Source: Prorocentrum cordatum
Lineage: Eukaryota; Sar; Dinophyceae; Prorocentrales; Prorocentraceae
Length of the DNA stretch: 64,000 nt
Assembly (NCBI GenBank): GCA_963575745.1
Contig: CAUYUJ010015261.1
Location: forward strand, 280,146-344,145
Direction of reading: 5' to 3'
The translations under genes were made by a program, and so were the position numbers. The notes below the pieces were generated by a model. It was given only the letters and a program-made list of their open reading frames with translations, ran no database searches and was not told the DNA's origin. Below, piece by piece: positions 57,606 through 64,000 of the stretch (the stretch's first letter is position 1; each line of letters begins with the position of its first letter).

Positions 57606-58510
57606 TGTCCTGCCGTTCATAGTTGCCCTCCTTGCGCCCGAGGACGGCGTGAAGCTAGAGAGTATGTTCGTAGGTCTTGCGACCAACGCCGTGAAGGAGG
57701 CGTACCGCCGGCTGAAAGTCCGACCAGGGCCCAACCACCGCAGCGATGCGCTCTAGTTGGCTTGCTACGTGCCGCCTACCCGAAATCTCCTAGTAATCGA
57801 CCTCCAGGCTCGGTTTTTTAAGGTTGGAAACGGGCGGGTCCGGTTTATTAGGGCGGCTTCTTAAACCGAAGACGAGGGGCGTCCAGAATATGAAGGTTCC
57901 CCATTGACAGGGGGGTCCGGAAAATCAGGCTGCTGTTGAAAATGGGGTTCCGTTTTTTGTGGGGGGTCGATTAGGAAGGGATTTCGAGTACGTCGAGGAG
58001 CGCGCAGGGACGACAGCAGTGACTCGATGTCTGTTCATGGGAGCCTTGGGGGGCGACACTGAAATCAGCTTTTTCTGCATTTGGACCGCGTAGGGATCGC
58101 ATTTGGCCCATCCTCCTGCTCCTCCTCTCCCCTCCTGTTCCCCCTCTTCCTCCTCGTTCTTCTGGCCCCCGCGAATCCATTCCAAATCTGGTCCAAATCT
58201 GTTCCAAATCCGGTCCAAATCAGGCCCAAATCGGACAGCGCCGGGGGCCACGCAGGCTCCCATGGAACGGGGCGCATGGATCCTTGCAATCGCTTGCTTT
58301 GCTCGCTGTCTGCTGTGGTCCCGCACTGGTGCACGGCGCCGGGCAGAGGACGCGCGGCATTTTCGCCGCCCCGCTGGGGAGCGCATCTCGGGCCCGAGTG
58401 TCTCGCATGTCGGCATCTCGGCCACTTCGGCTGATCCACATGTCGTGAAGCTATATGTGATGGGCAATTTTCCCACCACCTCTACCATATGTAGGACGGG
58501 GGAGAAAAGA
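57606..58510. other. Intergenic region with TCCAAATC repeat at 58170-58230
   Basis: A 50-residue frame ending at 57756 (ESMFVGLATNAVKEAYRRLK) has protein-like composition and could be a fragment of a gene, but I cannot name it. CCAAATCTGGTCCAAATC repeats follow near 58178. Otherwise nothing recognised. Confidence 0.4.
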
Positions 58511-58516
58511 GGAGGA

Positions 58517-58598
58517 TGAGGTCCTCCTCCTCCTCCTCCTCCTCCTCGTCCTCCTCCTCCTCCTCCTCCTCCTCCTTCTCCTCCTCCTCCTCCTCCAG
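58517..58598. repeat. (TCC)n triplet repeat
   Basis: About 80 bp. Confidence 0.95.
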
Positions 58599-58734
58599 GT
58601 GGCCCAATCCCCGCGAACGATTCAGAGCCACCTCCCGCGCCCCGAGGTTTTCACGATTCGCAAGGGCCCTCTCTCGCCAGGCAGCCATGGCGGCGGTGTG
58701 CCCGATGGCGTCATGAGCGCCTCCACGGGGCTGC

Positions 58735-59555
58735 TGCGGTTCGTCGGATATAATTCATGTGCAGCCTCTCGAGTCTCGCGCGTAGCAGATACTGTTGCAG
58801 AGTATCCGTCTCACGACATTATGGTACGTGGGGGCACCCAGCAGCGCAGCACGGGCGAACTTGTCGAACCCGAGCTTACTGTAGATGCGTATACATGGTA
58901 CAGATTTGGATGTAATAGAGGGCCCCTGGTCACCCAATCATGCGGCATCAACATGTTAGTTAAAAAGAACAGGTGCATTCGCCATTCAGTCAAACATATT
59001 CTTCCAGTGCGCAAACAAGTTGTGGGGCAGAGCATGATGTATTCTTATTCAGCAGCAAGAGCATGTTTTTTGGCATCGTCGGTCTGTATTTCCCGCCGCG
59101 CGTCTCGAAGACAGGCCAACATCAAGCCTACGACAAGGCAGTGACCACCTTCGTCTCTTGGTTTCAGCCAGCACTCGAGCTTCTAGGCAGTAGGCGAGCC
59201 ATTCCGTTCTTATATGTGGATATGAATGGAGGCCTGGTGTATTATGATGATGGCTTCGCTGCTGGGCCGCATGGCATAGGCAGCATTTCGCCAGCCTCCG
59301 CAGCGGCGCGACCAGTGCTCAGTGCGTGGGGTTTGTGTGCTGCCAACACGTTCTTCCTCAACCCCGTTTCCTTCGTCGGAGAGAGAGGAGAGAGTCAGAT
59401 TGACCATGTCGTTGTCCTTCACGCTCTTCTTCCTGCTGTGTAGAGTCCTGCGCAGCACACACGCGCAGCGCACGCAGTTTGCAGCTACATCAGATTGTCT
59501 CTGCACGAGACCATCGGCCTGTTGTGCTCGTCGCGCACACCATTGCTACTGCTGC
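58735..59555 (+). pseudogene. Second, unrelated endonuclease-like (EEP) domain remnant
   Basis: Reads in order: LRFVGYNSCAASRVSRVADT (Asn motif), a HDIMVRGGTQQ segment where the catalytic Glu motif should be, GIVGLYFPPRVSKTG, FLYVDMNGGL (Asp 59219 and Asn 59225), AANTFFLNP, SQIDHVVV and DHRPVVL (59509-59529), the terminal His motif. At least two frame changes are needed (about 59000 and 59440). The order matches retrotransposon EEP domains, with sequence clearly different from 52115-52800. No SL or target duplication found. Confidence 0.6.
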
Positions 59556-59912
59556 TCCGCTACCAGCTCGAGCTGCACGCCCAAATCGAGAGGCCATGCA
59601 TGAGTGCGTGCAACCACGATACAAGCGCGGAGAATTCATCAGCGTGGTTAATGACAGCCCTGGAAACATTTATCACGCGCAGGTGCAGGGCCATTTCGGA
59701 AGGTACGTGTTCTTGGGCGCCGGGGCATGCCAAGTTTGTCACCTCTCATCAGGTCCTCAAGAAGTTGTGAGTGAGGCCCCTCTTTTTGGAGTTTAGACTA
59801 CCTAGGCTTAGGTGGCACCAGGAGCTCAGCAAGGCCAAAGAGTTCCAGGGGCAGTTTTGGGCAGCAGTGCTAGGCTCTATGGCAGTAGATGGTGATGTAC
59901 TGGTCAATGTCT
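59556..59912 (+). pseudogene. Possible post-endonuclease continuation
   Basis: Frames such as CVQPRYKRGEFISVVNDSPG and ELSKAKEFQGQFWAAVLGSM have protein-like composition and lie where the linker to an RT domain would be. Element C copy 2 interrupts it at 59913. No RT motif seen after it. Confidence 0.35.
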
Positions 59913-60114
59913 GGACGCCCGAAATGGGTACGGAAAGAATGGGTACAATGCCCCTCAGCAGTTCCTGTTCCTGTTGAACAGGACTCGCCGTCCGCGCCGC
60001 CGCGGCCTGTCTCCATTCGAGACAGAAGGCCGCCAGCCCAACAGCGGCCGATGTCGATTTGGCATTTGTTGTTGGGCATTGTGCCCATTTTTTCCGTGCC
60101 CATTTCGGGCGTCC
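59913..60114. mobile_element. MITE-like element family C, copy 2
   Basis: GGACGCCCGAAATGGGTACG to CCCATTTCGGGCGTCC; inverted ends of about 45 bp, interior GTCTCCATTCGAGACAGAAG. Very similar to 41977-42190, 18 kb away. It lies inside the decayed endonuclease-containing region, so it is younger than that insertion. Confidence 0.9.
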
Positions 60115-60747
60115 TAGTAATTGGCGTGTGCCTCCTCAAGGGCACCGGTAGGCACTCCAGCTACAACAAGATATCGACTGTTTCGGAACCGTAGAGCTTG
60201 GTCAGTCGCTGCTACTTCAGGCGGACGACCGCCTCGATCACTTGCTTGTCGATCATGATGTATGCCAGGAGCTTTAGAAGATCGATGTCAGCGAGTTGAG
60301 GGAGCACTTTTTACTCTCGTCTGCCACCGGCGCAGTCCATCAGACCGACGGAGTCGAAGGAGGCTTTGTCTGTCGAGGATACCTGGGCGATGGTGCGCAA
60401 TGCTGTCCAGCTGGTCCACAAAAAACAGTTCATCGCCCACGTCGCGTCTACGAAAGGAGGAACTCACGGCAAACTGCATGCAGCTAGGATATGTACCCCT
60501 ATTACACATGTACTTTATATGGGAGCATATTTCGCGATCGCACGATTGCAAAGCAGCGCGTAAAGAAGAGCCTGACCAGACAGTATTGCCATCGCAGTCG
60601 TGGAATGTATGAAGCAGCAATATTCGAATTCAGCCAGCGAGAATGTAATCTACGCGATGAAGAATGTGAGCCCGTAGACGCCTTTTCTCAAGCATCTGTT
60701 TGAGAATCTCACCCATCACTTGCAGCCCACCTACCACGTTCGTCACC
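60115..60747. other. Low-repeat DNA, no recognised gene
   Basis: Frames such as 60366-60563 (VHKKQFIAHVASTKGG) look protein-like but short. They could be more of the decayed element or exons. Confidence 0.4.
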
Positions 60748-61314
60748 ATGGAGGCCGCAGGGTCCGCCTCGGGGCTGGTGCGACCACGCGCCAAGAGCTC
60801 ATTGCAAGAATCAGCAGGGCCAGCGCAGAAGCAGCCCAAGACGGGGGAGGAGGAGGATCTCATCGACGACGTCTCGTCGATCGGGGAGGCACCCAGCAAG
60901 AACGACAAGAATCCGACGAGGGACGCCCCGCTGCTGCAGCCCGAGGCCAGGGTCAGGAGCCTCGAGCACGCCGCCTTCAGCACCGCCCTCAGAGCCTGGA
61001 AGTCCCCCGCGATCGAGGCCATAGACAACACGTTCCAGGATTATCTCAAGCAGCGCAAGAACGACCAGAACAAAGGCCAGGAGCTCGCGGGCCCCGCATC
61101 CCAAGCCCTCTTCGCAATTCTAGCGACCACGGAACAGAAGTCTCGCATTACGTTCGCGCTGCACGGCAACATTCTGCTTCCGTGCGAGGACGAGGTCGCG
61201 GCAGAGCTCGAGCAGAAGCTAAAGGACGCGGTCGCGGCCAACACCGACTACAAAAGTCTGATGACAAGCCAGACCGTTGTCCTGTCGGAGGTGCTGCAAG
61301 TTCCAGGGATCTGA
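60748..61314 (+). CDS. Unrecognised 188-codon ORF, Lys/Glu-rich, helical
   Basis: I do not recognise the product. The ATG sits in a favourable CACCATGG context. The N-terminal 50 residues are Ser/Pro/Lys/acidic and look disordered (KTGEEEDLIDDVSSIGEAPS). Residues 70-185 look alpha-helical with a charged pattern (NTFQDYLKQRKNDQNKGQEL; EDEVAAELEQKLKDAV). No membrane segment or signal peptide. After the stop a +1 frame reads IWIPVEQMISEAIRGMGGDA, suggesting a frameshift near the end, and a basic GGGKRRGGKK tail precedes a stop at 61448. It may be an ORF of the neighbouring decayed retroelement or an independent intronless gene. Confidence 0.45.
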   Translation: MEAAGSASGLVRPRAKSSLQESAGPAQKQPKTGEEEDLIDDVSSIGEAPSKNDKNPTRDAPLLQPEARVRSLEHAAFSTALRAWKSPAIEAIDNTFQDYLKQRKNDQNKGQELAGPASQALFAILATTEQKSRITFALHGNILLPCEDEVAAELEQKLKDAVAANTDYKSLMTSQTVVLSEVLQVPGI

Positions 61315-61448
61315 GATCTGGATTCCCGTCGAGCAGATGATCAGCGAAGCCATCAGAGGCATGGGAGGAGATGCGAAAATGAACCGAGCCCGACGAACAA
61401 CATGAGCCGCCAGTTGGGCGGTGGCAAGCGTCGTGGTGGCAAGAAGTG

Positions 61449-61990
61449 ATTCTGAGTCCCTGCGGCCACGACCCCGTGCTGGGCCTACAGAGCCAGGCCA
61501 TCAGCCTGCTGCCCGCCGCCGCCCCACCGCCGCCGCGACTTTTTTTCTTGTGCATTGTAGCGGCAGCGCCAGCATAGTGTAGCAGTTTGCAGGTGTTGCG
61601 GGTAGCAGCATGGTCGCCGAATGGTGATTCGTCGAATGGGGGCGCGTTGCAACGTCTTTCGTGCCCCAGCCCGGGCCAGCGTTTGCAGTGTTTCAGAAAA
61701 GTGTCTTGAAGGGCCTGAGAACTGAACTGAACTCTTCCTCCTCCTCCTCCTCCTTCTCCTCCTCCTCCCTCTTTGTACCTATTGTAGTGGTGGTGGAAAA
61801 TGGGCCCATCAATATGCGCGCACATCGGAGGTTCGGGGGTGAGATCAGGGCGTCATGAAGACCCCCAGCGGGACCGCAGTTTCGTGCTCGTGTCGCGCGC
61901 GCGGGCGAGGCGGAGCGGCGTGCGCGGGCGGGAGGAGTGACCTCGCCGATGCGAGGGCGAGGCCGGAGCAAAAGACTCTCTCCACGTCGG
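61449..61990. other. Intergenic spacer with (TCC)n at 61735-61770
   Basis: No recognised gene. GCGGGCGAGGCGGAGCGGCG (61900) recurs loosely as GCGGGCGAGGCGAAGC at 62820, with a following GAGGAGTGACC in both, a possible dispersed repeat. Confidence 0.5.
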
Positions 61991-62019
61991 GTTGGGGGTT
62001 TTGGGCCCGCGGTTGTTTT

Positions 62020-62215
62020 GTGGTTTTCGCGATGGTTGTCGCGACGGTTGTCCCGACGGTTGTCCAGGGTTGTCCTGATGGTTGCCCCGATGGTTGTCCC
62101 GATGGTGGCCCCGATGGTTGTCTCAATGGTTGTCTCGATGGGTTGTCCCGTTGGTTGTCATGATGGGTGTCCCGAGGGTTGTGCCGATGGTTGTCCCGAC
62201 GGTCGACGGGATGGC
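62020..62215. repeat. GATGGTTGTCCC minisatellite (12-bp unit)
   Basis: About 15 units, with shorter runs at 62500-62590 and 62985-63050 separated by GATCGATC-rich DNA. The opposite strand reads as repetitive Gln/Pro/Ser/Gly peptides that are not genes. Confidence 0.93.
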
Positions 62216-63360
62216 AGGTTGAGTGGTGCATTGACATTGAGATCGGTAGCTTGATCGTGAGGCCAATAACACATGGGTGCATATTGCAATGCGTTGGTAA
62301 CGATATCCATCGACAGATCATGCGAGCCCTGGACTGGGGGGAAAAAAACTTTGCCTTTCCTGGAGCAGAGCACAGCGCTCCCGGCGTCATAGACAGACCG
62401 ATAGATGGATTGATTTTATGATCGATCGAAGAATCGGTTGTAATTTGGATAATTTTGAAATCGATCGATAATTGACACATGGAGAATGTTCGATTGATGG
62501 AGACGGTTGTTTCGATGGTTGTCCCGATGGTTGTTGAATTGTTTCTTCCATTGGTTGTCACCATCGTTATCACCATGGTTTTCCCGATGGTAATCTGAAT
62601 TATTGACCGTGAGATCGTACCGGTTAATGAATCGTTGCCCCCATTGTGGGAAAGATGGTGCGATCGATCGGCAAACAGATAGTGGGAGCGACAGAGAGTA
62701 AGACAAAGACGAGTACACAGGTAGTGCGATCGATCTATTGGTGTTTCGGGTGCGACATCGAAGTGAAGCGGACACCCCCTCTGGGAAACCGGTTGGTGGT
62801 CGCCTTCCTGACGCAGGTGCGGGCGAGGCGAAGCTGCCTGCGTGGGCGAGAGGAGTGACCCAGACGTTCTCAGTGCAAAGTCAGAACACCTGTTTCTTTC
62901 CTCCCCGATTGGTGGAATTGGGCCCGCGGTTGTCCCGTGAATGTTCCGTTGTAATCCAGCGGTCGTTCCGCGTTTGTCCCGCGGTTGCCACGATGGTTGT
63001 CCCGATGGGTGTCCCAACGGTTGTCCCGACGGTTGCCCCATGGTTGTTGAGATGCTGAAGTGATTGGTTGATAGTGCGATTGGTCAACATACATCGAGGC
63101 CAAGGTCGACACAACACACTGACTGTGTCATCTGTATATAAATACTTCGATCGTGCATCCATATATATATATACATCTGTATATACAAGTGTAGTGGGGG
63201 ACATTGGTGGACGGCGATATCGAGATCGATCGTGATATCGATATTCGTCTATAGTGTAAAATATGGACTGTTTGTGAGGCCTGCCAATCGATAGTCTGAC
63301 AAAGGGCCTGATGAGGATGTCGGAGGGGGTGAGAGTGGGCACCATCCGTAGCAGGTAGGA
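62216..63360. other. GATC-rich intergenic DNA
   Basis: Frequent GATCGAT and ATCGATCG motifs, two further GATGGTTGTCCC runs, and a small TATATATA patch at 63162-63185. No gene recognised. Confidence 0.6.
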
Positions 63361-63808
63361 GTATGTTGGAGAGGGAGCAGGGGGGAGGAGCGAGTCTAGA
63401 TCACGCAGAGAGAGGAAAAGGGGGAGGAGGAGGAGCAGCAGTTAGTAGCAAGTTGGGGTATAATACGAAGGAGGCATATGAGGGCTTGGTTTCGCAGGGA
63501 GGATGGGCTGGGGCGGGCGGCGCGGGCGTCATGCCGCCGAGGATTCGCCGCGTTTTCCTCCAGAGGTCTTGTCGCGACGGCATGTTGGCCGGCGCCGCCG
63601 CCCCTGAAGGCGTGACCTCCCCCGGTGAAGCCCGCTGGCAACAGCCCCCGCAGGGACCCGCAGGGGCTTGCAAGGGGGGCGGCATTCGGACCCGGGACCC
63701 CGCCCCCGACCCGTCCCCCCCGTTCCCCCCGCTCCCCATCCGGCAGGGGAGGGACAAAGGGCAGGGTTTTCGTTTCGGCTCAGCTACGACGCTCCTCTGC
63801 TTTGTTTC
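63361..63808. other. GC-rich spacer
   Basis: Open in several frames on both strands; nothing recognised. Confidence 0.45.
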
Positions 63809-64000
63809 TCGGGGGCGGAAAAGAGGGGGGTGATGAGTGATGACTAGGGGGGTGGATATCATGTCGGGGGCCATGATATTTCCCCAGATCTCATGGCGCC
63901 TCTTCTTATTCCATTACGTCCCTGGCCCCCCCGCTGGGCCGCGCACATGCCGCCGGTCATGATTTGCACCCCCCCCTCTTGGACACCCCCCTCTTTGCCG
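63809..64000. mobile_element. Inverted-repeat element family D, copy 3 (cut by window edge)
   Basis: TCGGGGGCGGAAAAGAGGGG start; interior like copies 1 and 2, with an extra TGATGAG duplication near 63830. The window ends at CCTCTTTGCCG, about 7 bp before the expected terminus. Confidence 0.9.

Overview
The window is eukaryotic nuclear DNA and almost certainly comes from a dinoflagellate. The evidence is direct. Two places (29039-29060 and 51069-51090) carry near-perfect genomic copies of the 22-nt dinoflagellate spliced leader (SL), a sequence normally added to mRNAs by trans-splicing. The one clear host gene is intronless. Everything else is repeat-rich, mostly very GC-rich and extremely gene-poor. 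I would not name a genus.

The only confident host protein gene is a cytosolic-type GAPDH (29157-30224, 355 codons, no intron). It sits inside what reads as a retroposed mRNA. A full-length SL is followed by two truncated SL relics, then a 5' UTR, the CDS and a 3' UTR, all bounded by a diverged 18/19-bp target-site duplication (29021-29038 and 30559-30577). The 5' copy abuts the first SL base. The second high-value locus is a 4.1-kb non-LTR retrotransposon (51069-55167). It also starts exactly with an SL and is flanked by a 14-bp duplication (51055-51068 and 55168-55181). It still shows an ORF1-like segment, an endonuclease, a post-RT region, an RNase H-like region and a Cys-containing C-terminal region, but the reverse transcriptase core is deleted. 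Together they show that trans-spliced, SL-capped mRNAs of both host and transposon were copied back into this chromosome.

Layout: 1-9 kb holds tandem repeats (420-bp and ~100-bp units), micro/minisatellites and an inverted pair of G/C-run repeats. 8.9-10.1 kb holds small inverted-repeat elements. 11.1-13.2 kb is a 1.7-kb BamHI-site satellite inside an inverted-repeat frame. 13.2-20 kb is mixed, with a 418-bp tandem duplication, a (GT)n tract and dispersed repeats. 20-24.7 kb is one long purine/pyrimidine-asymmetric and GAY-triplet domain. 25-28.9 kb is moderate-GC sequence with two unrecognised ORFs. 29.0-30.6 kb is the GAPDH retrocopy. 31-47 kb is mixed intergenic DNA with several small MITE-like elements and minisatellites. 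47.9-50.1 kb is a very GC-rich degenerate minisatellite. 50.4-56.6 kb is a ~79-bp tandem array interrupted by the retrotransposon and two ~590-bp inverted-repeat elements. 57.4 kb holds another MITE-like element. 58.7-61.45 kb holds a second decayed endonuclease-like region and an unrecognised 188-aa ORF. 62-64 kb holds a GATGGTTGTCCC minisatellite and a fourth class of dispersed element cut by the window edge.

At least seven families of short inverted-repeat or dispersed elements recur inside the window, several with recognisable terminal inverted repeats and target duplications. Most long open frames are read-through of triplet or GC-rich repeats and were not annotated as genes. No rRNA, tRNA or CRISPR feature was recognised.
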